64,000 nt of DNA from Bradyrhizobium sp. 138 (GCF_023074075.1 NZ_JADPKT010000002.1:1-64000); one strand, 5' to 3'. Counted from the stretch's first letter, positions 46,664 through 60,782 are shown. Translations and numbers: made by a program. Notes: generated from the sequence alone by a model not told the origin.

Positions 46664-47772
46664 CAGACCTCCCGCGCCTCGAAATCGATCCGGGGGTCGA
46701 TCCACATATAGGTCAGATCGGAGATCAGATTGATCACGAGACCGACCAGGGAAAAGATGTAGAGCGTACCGAACACCACGGGATAGTCGCGGTTGAGCAC
46801 GCTCTCGAAGCTGAGCAGTCCCAGCCCGTCCAGCGAGAAGATGGTCTCGATCAGCAGCGAACCTGAGAAGAAGGCATGAATGAAGGTCCCGGGAAAGCCG
46901 GCGATCACGATCAGCATCGCATTGCGGAAGACATGGCCGTAAAGCACCCGGCCTTCGCCGCACCCCTTGGCGCGCGCTGTCATGACGTATTGCTTGCGGA
47001 TCTCGTCCAGGAATGAGTTCTTGGTCAGGAACGTCATGGTGGTGAACGCACCGAGCCCCATGGCGATCAACGGCAGCGTCAGATGCCAGAAATAATCGGC
47101 GATCTTCCAGTACCAGGGAAACTGCGACCAGCCGTCCGATGTCAGGCCGCGCAACGGGAACCAGTTGAAGAAGGAGCCGCCGGCAAACAGGATGATGAGG
47201 AGGATTGCGAAAAGAAACCCGGGAATGGCATAGCCAAGCACGAGAACGGTCGACGTCCAGGTGTCGAAGCGCGTGCCGTCCTTCACCGCCTTGCGGATGC
47301 CGAGCGGGATCGAGATCAGATAGGTGATCAGCGTCAGCCAGATCCCGAGCGAGATCGAGACCGGCAGCTTCTCCTTGATGAGCTGGATTACGCTGACGTC
47401 GCGGAAATAGCTCTTGCCGAAATCGAAGCGGGCGAAGTTCCACACCATCAGGGCGAAGCGTTCCGGCGCCGGCTTGTCGAAGCCGAACTGCACCTCCAGC
47501 TTCTTGATGAAATCAGGGTCGAGGCCCTGCGCGCCGCGATATTTCGAGTTGATGGCATCGCCACCGGCGCCGGCCTGCCCGGGCGCGCGCTGCGCAAAGT
47601 CGCTACCGCCCGAAATCCGCGAGGTGCCGCCGGTGTCAGCCCCGGACAGCTGCGCGATCACGCGCTCGACCGGGCCGCCCGGCGCGAACTGCACGACGAC
47701 GAAGGAGACGAACAGGATCCCCAGCAGCGTCGGGATCATCAGGAGGATGCGGCGGGCGATATAGGCGCTCAT
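46663..47772 (-). CDS. yejB: Oligopeptide ABC transporter permease YejB
   Basis: 369-residue DppB-like permease with six or so helices: N-terminal YIARRILLMIPTLLGILFVSF, conserved FAPGGPVERV, and the EAA-like YVMTARAKGCGEGRVLYGHVFRN. Two bases after yejA. YejABEF imports peptides; in other proteobacteria it imports microcin C-type compounds. Confidence 0.95.
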   Translation of the reverse strand: MSAYIARRILLMIPTLLGILFVSFVVVQFAPGGPVERVIAQLSGADTGGTSRISGGSDFAQRAPGQAGAGGDAINSKYRGAQGLDPDFIKKLEVQFGFDKPAPERFALMVWNFARFDFGKSYFRDVSVIQLIKEKLPVSISLGIWLTLITYLISIPLGIRKAVKDGTRFDTWTSTVLVLGYAIPGFLFAILLIILFAGGSFFNWFPLRGLTSDGWSQFPWYWKIADYFWHLTLPLIAMGLGAFTTMTFLTKNSFLDEIRKQYVMTARAKGCGEGRVLYGHVFRNAMLIVIAGFPGTFIHAFFSGSLLIETIFSLDGLGLLSFESVLNRDYPVVFGTLYIFSLVGLVINLISDLTYMWIDPRIDFEAREV

Positions 47773-47774
47773 GA

Positions 47775-49661
47775 TTATTTCGCCTGCTCGAGCTTGGCGG
47801 CCTTGGCGGGTTCATGCCACCAGATGTCGGGCGCCCCGACGCCATTGGCATAACGCGGCAGCTTTTGCGGGTGGCCGAACTGATCCCAATAAGCCAGCCG
47901 GTGCGTCTTGTTGTACCATTGCGGCACCCAGTAGCGGCCGGCGCGGAACAGGCGATCGAAGGCGCGGCAAGCGACGGTCAATTCCTCGCGGCTGTCAGCC
48001 GCCATGATTTTTTCGATCATGGCGTCGATGGCCGGGTTGGCGATGCCTGCGAGATTGTACGAGCCCTTGGTGTTCGCGACCTGCGAGGAGAAGAACGAGC
48101 GCATGGCATCGCCCGGCGTCGCCGACATGCTGAAGCGCTGGATCGTCATGTCGAAGTCGAAATCGTCCTGGCGCGCCCTGTGTTGCACGGCATCGACGAG
48201 GCGCACGTTGGCCTCGATGCCGAGCGTCGCGAGATTCTTGATGTAGGGCGCATGATGCGGCTGGAAGGACGGCTCGTCCAACAGGAACTCGATCCTGAAC
48301 ACCTCGCCGTTCGGCAGCATCCGCTTGCCATCCTTGATCGGCAAGCCGGCCTCGTTCAGCAATTGCTGCGCCTTGCGCAGAAGGCTGCGGTCCTGTCCGG
48401 AACCGTCCGTGACCGGCGGCGTGAATGGAGCCGCGAACACGTCGTCCGGAACCTGACCGCGAAACGGCTCCAACAGCTTCAGCTCTTCCGGCGAAGGCGG
48501 CGCATCACCCGCCATGAGGTCCGAGTTCTGGAATGGCGACACCGTACGGGCATAGGCACCGTACATGATGGTCTTGTTGGTCCATTCGAAGTCGAACGCG
48601 TTGGTCAGAGCCTCGCGCACGCGCGGGTCTTTGAACTTGTCGCGCCTTGTATTGATGAACCAGCCTTGCGCGCCGGACGGCGTGTCGTCGGGCACGACCT
48701 CCATCTTGACGCGGCCATCCTTGACGGCCGGGAAATCATAGCGCGTCGCCCAGATGCGCGAGGTGAACTCCTCGCGATAGAGATAGCTCTTGCCGGTGAA
48801 ACCCTCGAAGGCGACATCGCGGTCGCGATAGAACTCATAGCGCACGACGTCGAAATTGTAGCTGCCGCGGCAGACTGGGAGATCGGCAGCCCACCAGTCC
48901 TTGACCCGCTCGAACTCGATGTAGCGATTGACCTCGAACTTTCCGACCCTGTACGGACCGGAGCCGAGCGGAGTATCCAGCGTCGATTCATCGAACGGGC
49001 GAGACGCGTAGTACGCTTTCGAAAAGATCGGCAGTCCGGCGACATAGAGCGGCACGTCGCGGGCGCGTCCCTTGGCAAAGATGACAACGAGCGTTGCGTC
49101 ATCGAGCGCCTCCGCGCTCACAAAGTCGCGCATCTGCACGATGATCAGGGGGTGGCCCTTGGCCTTCAGCGTCATCAGCGAGAACGCCGCATCATGCGCA
49201 GTGAGCCTGGAGCCGTCGTGGAATTTGGCCTCCGGCCGCATCGTGAAGCGATAGACCAGCCTGTCCGGCGATATCTGCACGGATTTGGCGGCAAGCCCGT
49301 ACATCGCGTCCGGCTCGTCGCTTGCCCGCACCATCAGCGGCGAAAACGTCATGTCCATGCCTTGCGCGCCGTCGCCCTTCAGAATGAAGGCGTTGAGCGA
49401 GTTGAAGGTCTGGTAGGACTGATTGTGCGATTTCGTCGACGGAATCAGCGAGAACGTGCCGCCCTTCGGCGCAGCCGGATTGACATAATCGAAATGGTGG
49501 AAGTCGGCGGGATATTTGAGATCGCCGAACGCCGAAATGCCGTGAGCCTCAACCCCGGCCTCCGATGCATGCGCGCCACGCATCGGCCGCGCGCCTAGCG
49601 ACGCACCGAGGGCGCTGCCGACACCCAAAGCCAGCACATGGCGGCGTGACATCTGCGTCAT
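47775..49661 (-). CDS. yejA: Oligopeptide-binding protein YejA (copy nearer the permeases)
   Basis: 628-residue SBP_bac_5-type periplasmic protein with a Tat-like signal (SRRHVLALGVGSALGA), then FDYVNPAAPKGGTFSLIPS, FHDGSRLTAHDAAFSL and LEPFRGQVPDDVF. The ATG 49661 (MTQMSRRH) has AAGGA upstream; the open frame to 49721 runs into the preceding gene. It lies 14 bases after a second, similar binding-protein gene. Confidence 0.93.
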   Translation of the reverse strand: MTQMSRRHVLALGVGSALGASLGARPMRGAHASEAGVEAHGISAFGDLKYPADFHHFDYVNPAAPKGGTFSLIPSTKSHNQSYQTFNSLNAFILKGDGAQGMDMTFSPLMVRASDEPDAMYGLAAKSVQISPDRLVYRFTMRPEAKFHDGSRLTAHDAAFSLMTLKAKGHPLIIVQMRDFVSAEALDDATLVVIFAKGRARDVPLYVAGLPIFSKAYYASRPFDESTLDTPLGSGPYRVGKFEVNRYIEFERVKDWWAADLPVCRGSYNFDVVRYEFYRDRDVAFEGFTGKSYLYREEFTSRIWATRYDFPAVKDGRVKMEVVPDDTPSGAQGWFINTRRDKFKDPRVREALTNAFDFEWTNKTIMYGAYARTVSPFQNSDLMAGDAPPSPEELKLLEPFRGQVPDDVFAAPFTPPVTDGSGQDRSLLRKAQQLLNEAGLPIKDGKRMLPNGEVFRIEFLLDEPSFQPHHAPYIKNLATLGIEANVRLVDAVQHRARQDDFDFDMTIQRFSMSATPGDAMRSFFSSQVANTKGSYNLAGIANPAIDAMIEKIMAADSREELTVACRAFDRLFRAGRYWVPQWYNKTHRLAYWDQFGHPQKLPRYANGVGAPDIWWHEPAKAAKLEQAK

Positions 49662-49675
49662 GCGGGCAATGTCCT

Positions 49676-51577
49676 TCACGACTTCTTTGCGATCCGCGCC
49701 GCCTTGTCTGCGTCGTACCACCAGATGAACGGAAAGCTGGATTGACCGTATTTGGGCATTTCCGCCGGCCGGCCAAAGCGATCCCAGCGCGCGGTGCGGA
49801 CCTTGTTATACGTCCATTGTGGAACGACGTAGTGATTCCACAGCAGCACGCGGTCGAGCGCCTTTGTCGCCGCGACAAGCTCGTCCCTATCCTTCGCGAA
49901 GATCACACGATCGATCAACTTATCTACCGCCGGATTCTTGATCCCCGTTATATTGTCGGACCCGGCCATGTCAGCGGCTTTAGAGCCCCAACGTTCCCGT
50001 TGCTCATTGCCGGGAGACTGCGACTCCCCCCAGGACTTTGTGACGATGTCGAAATCCCACTCGCGTGTCCTGTTCTCGTACTGGGTCGGATCGACCGTCC
50101 GCACGCTGACGGCAATGCCGAGCCGCTCCAGCGAGGGCTTGTAGAACAGTGTGATCCGCTCGAAGTTCGGATCCGAGTTCAGCAATTCCAGCGAGAACTG
50201 GGCGCCGGTCTTGACGTCGATCAGCTTGCGGTCGCGAACCTCAAAGCCGGCCTCCTTGAACAGGCGCAGCGCCTCCCGGAGGTTGTCGCGCACGGCTTCC
50301 GGATTGCCGCCGACCGGATTGGTGTAGGTCGTCGTGAAGACTTCGGGCGGGACTTCGGCGCGGACGGTCTCGAGGATCTCGAGCTCCTGGCCCTGCGGCA
50401 AGCCGGTTGCCATCAGCTCTTCGATGCCGTCGAAATAGCTGCTGACGCGCTTGTATTGACCGAAGAAGATCTGCTTGTTCATCTCCTCGAAGTCGAAGGC
50501 GTAGTTGAGCGCACGGCGCACGCGAGGATCGCTGAACTTGGCGCGGCGTAGGTTCGGCACGAAGGCCTGCATCACGCCCGAGCTGCGATTGGCGAATTCT
50601 TCGAGGATCACGCGCTTTTCGCTCACGGCCGGGAAGTCGTAGGCGGTCGCCCAGTTCTTCGCGCTGTTCTCGGTGCGCCAGTCCACCTGGTCGGCCTTGA
50701 AAGCCTCGATCGCCACGGTGGCGTCGCGGAAATATTCGTAGCGTAGCTCGTCGAAATTGTTGCGGCCCACATTGGCCGGCAGGTCGCGGCCCCAATAGTC
50801 CTTGACGCGCTCCAGTGCGATCGACCGTCCTGCAACGAAGTCTTTGATCTTGTAGGGACCGGAGCCGAGCGGCAATTCGAGCGTGGTGGCGGAGACGTCA
50901 CGCTTGCGGCCCTGCGCGTCGGTCCCCTCCCACCAATGCTTCGGCAAGACGATGAGCTGCCCGACGATCTGCGGCAGCTCGCGATTGCCCGGCGCGTCGA
51001 ACACGAACTTCACCTCGCGCTCGCCGACCTTCTCGGCCTTCACCACATGGCTGTAATAGGCCGAGTACATCGGGTGGTGCTTCTTGAACGAATCGAGCGA
51101 GAAGATCACGTCATCCGCGGTAACAGGCTTGCCGTCGTGCCATTTGGCTTGCGGCCGCAAGCGGTAAGTGACGAAGGAGAAATCGTCCGGATGGCTGACG
51201 GCTTCCGCCAGCGCGCCGTATTCGGTCGAGACTTCGTCGAGGGAGGCCGTCGTGAGGGATTCATAGATGAAGGCAACGGCACCAGCGACCTGCCCCTTCA
51301 CGCCGGACACGACGATGTTGAAATTGTCGAAGGTGCCGACGGCGATCTGGCGGGCGACGCCGCCTTTGGGCGCTTCCGGATTGACGTAGTCGAAGCGCTT
51401 GAAATCGGCGGGGTACTTGACCTTCCCGAACAGTGACAGCGCGTGGCGCCAGGGAAGCTCACTGGCAGATTGCGCGCGCGCCGTGCCGATGGCGGGAACG
51501 CTGCCCAGGGAACCAAGGGCGGGAAGCGCTGCGACAGCAGTGCCGGTGAGCAGGAGATCGCGTCGGGTAATGGCCAA
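49676..51577 (-). CDS. Oligopeptide-binding protein, second YejA paralogue
   Basis: 633-residue SBP_bac_5 protein. Tat-type signal TRRDLLLTGTAVAALPALG, cleavage near ARAQSA, then FDYVNPEAPKGGVARQIAVG and WHDGKPVTADDVIFSL. Clearly paralogous to the next gene along its whole length (LFGKVKYPADFKRFDYVNPEAPKGG versus FGDLKYPADFHHFDYVNPAAPKGG, compared in short blocks). First gene of the yej operon; two binding proteins probably widen the peptide range. Confidence 0.93.
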   Translation of the reverse strand: MAITRRDLLLTGTAVAALPALGSLGSVPAIGTARAQSASELPWRHALSLFGKVKYPADFKRFDYVNPEAPKGGVARQIAVGTFDNFNIVVSGVKGQVAGAVAFIYESLTTASLDEVSTEYGALAEAVSHPDDFSFVTYRLRPQAKWHDGKPVTADDVIFSLDSFKKHHPMYSAYYSHVVKAEKVGEREVKFVFDAPGNRELPQIVGQLIVLPKHWWEGTDAQGRKRDVSATTLELPLGSGPYKIKDFVAGRSIALERVKDYWGRDLPANVGRNNFDELRYEYFRDATVAIEAFKADQVDWRTENSAKNWATAYDFPAVSEKRVILEEFANRSSGVMQAFVPNLRRAKFSDPRVRRALNYAFDFEEMNKQIFFGQYKRVSSYFDGIEELMATGLPQGQELEILETVRAEVPPEVFTTTYTNPVGGNPEAVRDNLREALRLFKEAGFEVRDRKLIDVKTGAQFSLELLNSDPNFERITLFYKPSLERLGIAVSVRTVDPTQYENRTREWDFDIVTKSWGESQSPGNEQRERWGSKAADMAGSDNITGIKNPAVDKLIDRVIFAKDRDELVAATKALDRVLLWNHYVVPQWTYNKVRTARWDRFGRPAEMPKYGQSSFPFIWWYDADKAARIAKKS

Positions 51578-51789
51578 ATCAACATCCCTGTCTTGAAGGA
51601 GGCTACTCCTTTAAGTTCCCAATATAGGCGAGGTTTCGACCGAATATGTTGCTTTTTCCTCATCTTGAAAGGCCCCATGGCCTGTCAGATGCGGCCAAAC
51701 GCCCCGATAAATTCGCCGCAAGGCTCGAATAAGGAAACGGCCAGGCTTTTCAGCCTGGCCGGATCTTCCAAGACAGGTTTCTCGAGGCC

Positions 51790-52344
51790 TTACTTCGAGG
51801 CGGTCGGCAGCGGCTGAGGATGCTCCGACAGCGAATTCAGATAGGCGATGACGTCGGCGCGCTCGGAATCCTTGGGAATGCCGGCGAAGCCCATCGCCGT
51901 GCCGGGGATGAAACCCTTCGGGTTGGCAATGAACTTGTTGAGATCATCGAATGTCCAGGTGCCGCCCTTGGCCTTCATGGCAGCGGAGAAGTTGAAGCCG
52001 CCGCGGCCCTCGCCCCGCTTCTCGCCGACGACGCCATAGAGGTTCGGACCAACGCGATTCGGGCCGCCCTTCTCAAAAGTGTGGCAGGCGCCGCACTTCT
52101 TGGCGGCGGCAGCGCCCTTCTCGACGGACGCGGTCTGGAGCAACTTTTCGATCGGCTCGGAAGCTGCAGCTGCGGCGCCGCCCTCCTTGCCGTGGCCGGC
52201 ATCTTCCTTCACGGCGATCTCGAAGCCCGGCTTTTCCGGCATCTTGGGCGAGAACAGCGCATTCGCGGTGAAGCTCGTCACCAGCAGAAGGAGGCAGGTG
52301 CCGAGCACGGCACCGAGAATCTTGTTGAGTTCGAAAGAGTCCAT
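51790..52344 (-). CDS. cycM: Membrane-anchored cytochrome c (CycM type)
   Basis: 184 residues: an uncleaved N-terminal anchor ([20 protein letters not shown]), an Ala/Glu linker, and one class I cytochrome c domain with heme motif [21 protein letters not shown] and axial Met in GTAMGFAGI. Length and layout match Bradyrhizobium CycM, which carries electrons from the bc1 complex to the aa3 oxidase. The ATG 52344 (MDSFELNK) is preferred to the earlier in-frame start. Confidence 0.95.
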   Translation of the reverse strand: MDSFELNKILGAVLGTCLLLLVTSFTANALFSPKMPEKPGFEIAVKEDAGHGKEGGAAAAASEPIEKLLQTASVEKGAAAAKKCGACHTFEKGGPNRVGPNLYGVVGEKRGEGRGGFNFSAAMKAKGGTWTFDDLNKFIANPKGFIPGTAMGFAGIPKDSERADVIAYLNSLSEHPQPLPTASK

Positions 52345-52578
52345 TTCCGGCCAGGCCCCACACCGCAAGAAGGATCGAGCGGCCGGGCGGCCGCCAGGAC
52401 GAGCCTCGGGAGAATCAAACGTTCCTTATTGTTTCCCCGAGTTTTGCCATTGAGATATCGGTTTGCCCAGGGTCTGGCAACCCGTATAAGCGACCCGGCT
52501 TTCAACCCGTTCCCACGCCATTTCTCGGCGCGGAAAACGCCTTGTTTCCAGGCTCTTGACCCCAGACCTTCGAACCCA

Positions 52579-53319
52579 ATGATCGATCCTCGCATCCTGG
52601 TGCTGATCCCGGCCCGCATGGCCGCCACCCGCCTGCCCGGCAAGCCGCTCGCCGATATCGCGGGCCAGCCGATGATCGTGCATGTGCTGCGCCGCGCCGA
52701 GGCCGCCGGTATCGGCCGGGTCGCGGTCGCAACCGATACGCCGGAGATCGCCGCGGTCGTGGCGGCCCATGGCGGCGAAGCCGTGATGACGCGCGCCGAC
52801 CACCCCTCTGGTTCGGACCGCATCCACGAGGCCATGCAGAAGCTCGATCCTGAAGGGAAGGCGGAGATCGTGATCAACCTCCAGGGCGATTTCCCGACGA
52901 TCACGCCGGCAACCATCCGGGAGGTGCTGCCGCCCTTTGCCGATCCGGCGGTCGACATCGTGACACTGGCCTCGCAGATCCACAGCGAGGAGGAGGACCT
53001 CGCGCCGAGCGTGGTGAAGGCCATCGGCTCGCCGATCGGGCCGCGGCGGCTGCGGGCGTTATATTTCACCCGCGCTACCGCCCCTTACGGCAATGGACCG
53101 CGTTACCACCACATCGGCCTCTATGCTTACCGCCGCGCGGCGCTGGAGCGGTTCGTATCGCTGCCGCCTTCGCCGCTGGAGCGTCAGGAAAGCCTGGAGC
53201 AGCTTCGAGCCGTGGAAGCCGGTATGCGCATCGACATCATGATCGTCGACAGCGTGCCCCGCGGCGTCGACACGCCGCCTGATCTGGAAACCGCGCGCAG
53301 CATCCTTTCCAAATCCTGA
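52579..53319 (+). CDS. kdsB: CMP-KDO synthetase
   Basis: 246-residue 3-deoxy-manno-octulosonate cytidylyltransferase, which activates KDO for lipid A-core synthesis. Motifs: [19 protein letters not shown] at the start, [17 protein letters not shown] and [19 protein letters not shown] 52579 begins the family-like sequence. The 234-bp divergent gap with cycM holds both promoters. Confidence 0.96.
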   Translation: MIDPRILVLIPARMAATRLPGKPLADIAGQPMIVHVLRRAEAAGIGRVAVATDTPEIAAVVAAHGGEAVMTRADHPSGSDRIHEAMQKLDPEGKAEIVINLQGDFPTITPATIREVLPPFADPAVDIVTLASQIHSEEEDLAPSVVKAIGSPIGPRRLRALYFTRATAPYGNGPRYHHIGLYAYRRAALERFVSLPPSPLERQESLEQLRAVEAGMRIDIMIVDSVPRGVDTPPDLETARSILSKS

Positions 53320-53357
53320 GCGGCTGCTACAAGGCGCCGCAGGAGCACTTTTAAGAC

Positions 53358-54215
53358 ATGAGCAAGCTGAAAATCGCATTCCAGGGCGAGCCCGGGGCCA
53401 ATTCCCATATCGCCATCGTCGAGGCCTATCCCGACGCCGAGCCGATGCCCTGCGCCACCTTCGAGGATGCGCTGTCGGCGATCTCGTCGGGCGAGGCCGA
53501 TCTCGGCATGATCCCGATCGAGAACTCGGTCGCCGGCCGTGTCGCCGACATCCATCATCTCCTGCCGGCCTCCGGCCTCTTCATCATCGGCGAGTGGTTC
53601 TTGCCGGTTCGGCATCAACTGATGGCGGTGAAGGGAACGAAGATCGACGACATCAAAAGCGTCGAGAGCCATGTCCATGCGCTCGGCCAGTGCCGGCGCA
53701 TCATCCGCAAGCTCGGCATCAAGCCGATCGTGCACGCCGATACCGCCGGCAGCGCGCGCAACATCTCGGAACGCAACGACAAGAGCGTCGCCGCGATCGC
53801 CTCGCGCCTCGCCGCCAAGATCTACGGCCTCGACATCCTCGCCGATGACATCGAGGACGAGGCGCACAACACCACCCGCTTCGTGGTGCTGGCGCGCGAG
53901 CCGAAATGGGCCGCGCAGGGCTCAGGCCCGCTGGTCACCACTTTTGTATTCCGGGTGCGCAATTTGCCCGCCGCGCTCTACAAGGCGCTCGGCGGCTTTG
54001 CCACCAACGGCGTCAACATGACCAAGCTCGAGAGCTACATGGTCGACGGCAATTTCTTCGCCACGCAGTTCTATGCCGACGTCGACGGCCACCCCGAGGA
54101 CAAGGGTCTTGCGTTCGCGATCGAGGAGCTGAAGTTCTTCTCGCGCGAATTCCGCATCGTCGGCGTCTATCCGGGCCATCCGTTCCGCGCGACCTTCAGC
54201 GAAACGCAGGATTGA
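53358..54215 (+). CDS. pheA: Prephenate dehydratase
   Basis: 285 residues. PDT catalytic domain (1-190: FQGEPGANSHIAI, IPIENSVAGRV, NTTRFVVLA with the TRF motif) and a C-terminal ACT domain (about 200-275: VFRVRNLPAALYKAL, MTKLESYMV) for phenylalanine feedback. No chorismate mutase part is fused. It converts prephenate to phenylpyruvate. 38 bases after kdsB and probably co-transcribed. Confidence 0.96.
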   Translation: MSKLKIAFQGEPGANSHIAIVEAYPDAEPMPCATFEDALSAISSGEADLGMIPIENSVAGRVADIHHLLPASGLFIIGEWFLPVRHQLMAVKGTKIDDIKSVESHVHALGQCRRIIRKLGIKPIVHADTAGSARNISERNDKSVAAIASRLAAKIYGLDILADDIEDEAHNTTRFVVLAREPKWAAQGSGPLVTTFVFRVRNLPAALYKALGGFATNGVNMTKLESYMVDGNFFATQFYADVDGHPEDKGLAFAIEELKFFSREFRIVGVYPGHPFRATFSETQD

Positions 54216-54241
54216 CGCTTCACCCTCCCCTGGAGGGTGAA

Positions 54242-55255
54242 TTACGCAGCTGCTCTAAGCCCGAACGCCTCCGCCAGCAGCGAATACGACGTCTTCCGCG
54301 CCGCGTGATCGTACACGGCGGTGATCACCATCAATTCGTCCGGCTTGCTCGCATCGATCAGCTGCTGCAGCTTCTTCCGCACCGTCGCGGGACTGCCGAC
54401 GAACAGGCGCGAGCGGTTGCGCAGGATCGAGGTGCGCTCGGCGTCGGAGTAAGGATAGGCCATCGCCTCCTCGACGCTTGGCAGCGGCAGATATTGACCG
54501 CGGTCACGGCGAAGGCGGTTGAGGTCGAACGAAGAGGCGAGACGTTCGGCCTCCTCATCGGTATCGGCCGCGATGGCCGCGACCGCGAGGATCGCATGCG
54601 GACTCGCACGCCAGGACGACGGCTGGAAGCGGTTGCGGTAATGCACCATCGCATCGATCGCGTCGTGGGAGGCGAAGTGATGGGCGAAGGCGAAGCCCAT
54701 GCCGACCTGCGCAGCCAGCTCCGAAGAATAATCGCTGGAGCCGAGCAGCCAGATCGGCGGCAGCGCGGTATCGTCGGGCATGGCGACGACGTTGTTGTAG
54801 GGATGCCCTGCGGGGAATTCGCGCGTCTGCCACAGAATCAGTTCGTGCAGCCGCTCCAGAAAATCGTCGCCCTCGCGGCGGTCGAGCCGGCTGCGCAGCG
54901 CGTAAGCCGTCGCACCGTCGGTGCCGGGCGCGCGGCCGAGGCCGAGGTCGATGCGGCCGGGAAACAGCGCCTCGAGCATCTTGAAGCGCTCGGCCACCAC
55001 CAGCGGCGCGTGATTGGGCAGCATCACCCCGCCGGAGCCGACGCGGATATGCTTCGTCACCGCCGCGATCTGCCCGATCATCACGTCGGGCGCGGGGCTC
55101 GCGACCGAAGCGAGGTTGTGGTGCTCGGCGAGCCAGTAGCGGACATAGCCGAGCCCGTCGACGTGCCGCGCCAGGTCGATGCTGTTACGCAGCGCCGCGG
55201 CGGGCTTGGTGCCTGATGTGACGACGGAGAGGTCGAGGACGGAAAGCGGGATCAT
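54242..55255 (-). CDS. LLM-class flavin-dependent oxidoreductase
   Basis: 337-residue luciferase-like TIM barrel. Typical of the MsnO8 branch: [65 protein letters not shown]. Likely an FMN-dependent monooxygenase or reductase with unknown substrate. Convergent with pheA and divergent from metF. Confidence 0.92.
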   Translation of the reverse strand: MIPLSVLDLSVVTSGTKPAAALRNSIDLARHVDGLGYVRYWLAEHHNLASVASPAPDVMIGQIAAVTKHIRVGSGGVMLPNHAPLVVAERFKMLEALFPGRIDLGLGRAPGTDGATAYALRSRLDRREGDDFLERLHELILWQTREFPAGHPYNNVVAMPDDTALPPIWLLGSSDYSSELAAQVGMGFAFAHHFASHDAIDAMVHYRNRFQPSSWRASPHAILAVAAIAADTDEEAERLASSFDLNRLRRDRGQYLPLPSVEEAMAYPYSDAERTSILRNRSRLFVGSPATVRKKLQQLIDASKPDELMVITAVYDHAARKTSYSLLAEAFGLRAAA

Positions 55256-55637
55256 GGCGCCTTAACCTAATGGAGGACCGCGCAGCGGCAATGGGCGGCT
55301 GCGCAGGCCTGACGTGTGCGGCGGCCGATGAGCTGAGGCGAGTGACGGTGGGCAGATTAACGTCTCTATAACGAGTTCATTAGCTTGCCCACCGGACAGA
55401 ATTCCTCGATCCGGCCTCGGAAATTCTATAATTTATTGATATTTCTTGACTATCTCGATAATACCGATCTCCCACAGAAATGGATACATGACCAACAATT
55501 CTACAGTTTTTGCCATAAGTGGGCCACATCCCATTCATGATGGGCTGTCGATCACCCCGCCTTTGGCTTATCTTGGCAAGCGAGAACCTGACCGTCGGCC
55601 GCCGAAACCCGGCGACAAATCTGGAGTGAATGGTGCC
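55256..55637 (+). promoter_or_regulatory. Upstream region of metF
   Basis: 382-bp gap between divergent genes, more AT-rich near 55415-55460 with TATAAT at 55427-55432. CCCAT/ATGGG arms around 55528-55542 form a short dyad. I looked for SAM, SAH and cobalamin riboswitch features by eye and recognise none. The metF frame stays open back to 55446, but that part is not MetF-like. Confidence 0.35.
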
Positions 55638-56558
55638 ATGACCGATCTGACGATTCCTGCCCGAGCCGACGGGCAAGACGGGCACCTGAAGCGTCCCGCG
55701 ATCTCCTTCGAGTTCTTTCCGCCCAAGACGGAAGATATGGAGCGCAATCTCTGGGAGACCATCAACCGGCTCGCCCCGCTCGAGCCGAAATTCGTCTCGG
55801 TGACCTACGGCGCCGGCGGTTCGACCCGCGAGCGTACCCACTCCACCATCTCGCGCATCCTGAATGAGACCGCGCTGCTGCCGGCGGCGCATCTGACCTG
55901 CGTCGGGGCCTCGCGCGGCGAGATCGACGAGATCGTCGACCGCTATCACGAGGTCGGCGTCCGCCACATCGTGGCCTTGCGCGGTGACCCCACCGGCGGC
56001 ATCGGCACGCCCTATGCCAGCCATCCCGACGGCTATCAGAGCTCGGCCGACCTCGTCGCGGGGATCAAGAAGCGGCATGGCGATATCGAAGTGTCGGTCT
56101 CGGCCTATCCCGAGAAGCACCCCGAAGCGCGCGACTTCGATGCCGATATCGACACGCTGAAGGCCAAGGTCGATGCCGGTGCGAGCCGCGCGATCACCCA
56201 GGTGTTCTTCGACAACGATCTTTACTTCCGCTATCTCGACCGCGTCCGCGCCCGCGGCATCGACATTCCGATCGTGCCGGGCATCATGCCCATGCACAAT
56301 TTCAAGCAGGCGCGCAATTTCGTCACCCGCGCCGGCACGACCGTGCCGGACTGGTTCGCCGCGAAATTCGAAGGCCTCGACGAGGACGCCGAGACCCGCA
56401 AGCTGGTGGCCGCAACGGTCGCGGCCGGCCAGGTGCAGAAGCTGGCCAAGCACGGCGTCGACACCTTCCACTTCTACACCATGAACCGCGCCGATCTCGT
56501 ATTCGCGATCAGCCATTTGCTCGGCATCCGCGCCAAGAGCGCGCAGAAGGCAGCGTAA
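55638..56558 (+). CDS. metF: 5,10-Methylenetetrahydrofolate reductase
   Basis: 306-residue FAD-dependent TIM-barrel enzyme that makes 5-methyl-THF, the methyl donor of MetH. Motifs: ISFEFFPPKTEDMERNL, VTYGAGGSTRERTHS, VALRGDPTGG and ITQVFFDNDLYFRYLD. I chose ATG 55638 (MTDLTIPARAD) with GGAG upstream. Six bases before metH, so the two sequential enzymes of methionine synthesis are one operon. Confidence 0.95.
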   Translation: MTDLTIPARADGQDGHLKRPAISFEFFPPKTEDMERNLWETINRLAPLEPKFVSVTYGAGGSTRERTHSTISRILNETALLPAAHLTCVGASRGEIDEIVDRYHEVGVRHIVALRGDPTGGIGTPYASHPDGYQSSADLVAGIKKRHGDIEVSVSAYPEKHPEARDFDADIDTLKAKVDAGASRAITQVFFDNDLYFRYLDRVRARGIDIPIVPGIMPMHNFKQARNFVTRAGTTVPDWFAAKFEGLDEDAETRKLVAATVAAGQVQKLAKHGVDTFHFYTMNRADLVFAISHLLGIRAKSAQKAA

Positions 56559-56564
56559 GAGAAA

Positions 56565-60410
<3,846 letters not shown>

Positions 60411-60417
60411 GCGCACG

Positions 60418-60483
60418 CTCTCTCGTGTCCCGGACGCGCTGCAACGCCCTTCGCGTTGCGGCGCAGAGCCGGCACCCAGGAGC
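60418..60483. repeat. Dispersed repeat, 'tcccggacgcgctgc...gcgcagagccgg' type
   Basis: Palindromic: CGCTGCAACGC faces GCGTTGCGGCG across a short loop, flanked by tcccggacg and gagccggcaccc. This phrase is, from memory, a frequent intergenic repeat in Bradyrhizobium. First of several repeats in the gene-free kilobase after metH. Confidence 0.6.
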
Positions 60484-60508
60484 GGCAAGGCAGGCGGCAG
60501 TGCCGTAA

Positions 60509-60600
60509 GCTGGGCAAAGGCGCGCAGCGCCGTGCCCACCAAAATTCAATCGCGACACGAGATGCGTTGGCACGCTTCGCTTTGCCCACCCTACGATTTC
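60509..60600. repeat. Inverted repeat element, 'gggtgggcaaagcgaagcgtgcc' family, copy 1
   Basis: Begins gctgggcaaaggcgcgc and ends cgctttgcccaccctacga, so the two ends are inverted relatives. A second copy is at 60688-60781. Confidence 0.75.
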
Positions 60601-60682
60601 GGAGGTTGTGACTCGCAGACATGCCTTCTCCCTCTCGCAGCGCTCTGCGCCCGAGTTTTGCTCTCCGCATCACGCCCTCAAC
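60601..60682. repeat. Direct repeat module, copy 1
   Basis: ggaggttgtgactcgcagac ... cgcccgagttttgctctccg ... cgccct. Matches 60783-60868 with scattered substitutions; together with the preceding element it forms a unit that is tandemly duplicated. Confidence 0.75.
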
Positions 60683-60687
60683 CGTGC

Positions 60688-60781
60688 CGTAGGGTGGGCA
60701 AAGCGAAGCGTGCCCACGCATTTTTCGCGATCGAGAGAGATGGTGGGCACGGCGCAAGGGCACCTTTGCCCGCCCTACGAT
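60688..60781. repeat. Inverted repeat element, copy 2
   Basis: cgtagggtgggcaaagcgaa at the left and ctttgcccgccctacga at the right are inverted copies; inner parts gtgcccacg and ggtgggcac also pair. Confidence 0.8.
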
Positions 60782-60782
60782 G

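Noticed and set aside
60568-60597. A possible sigma-54 promoter (TTGGCACGCTTCGCTTTGC).
   Set aside because: The GG-GC spacing is 13, not 10, and the sequence belongs to the repeat family.
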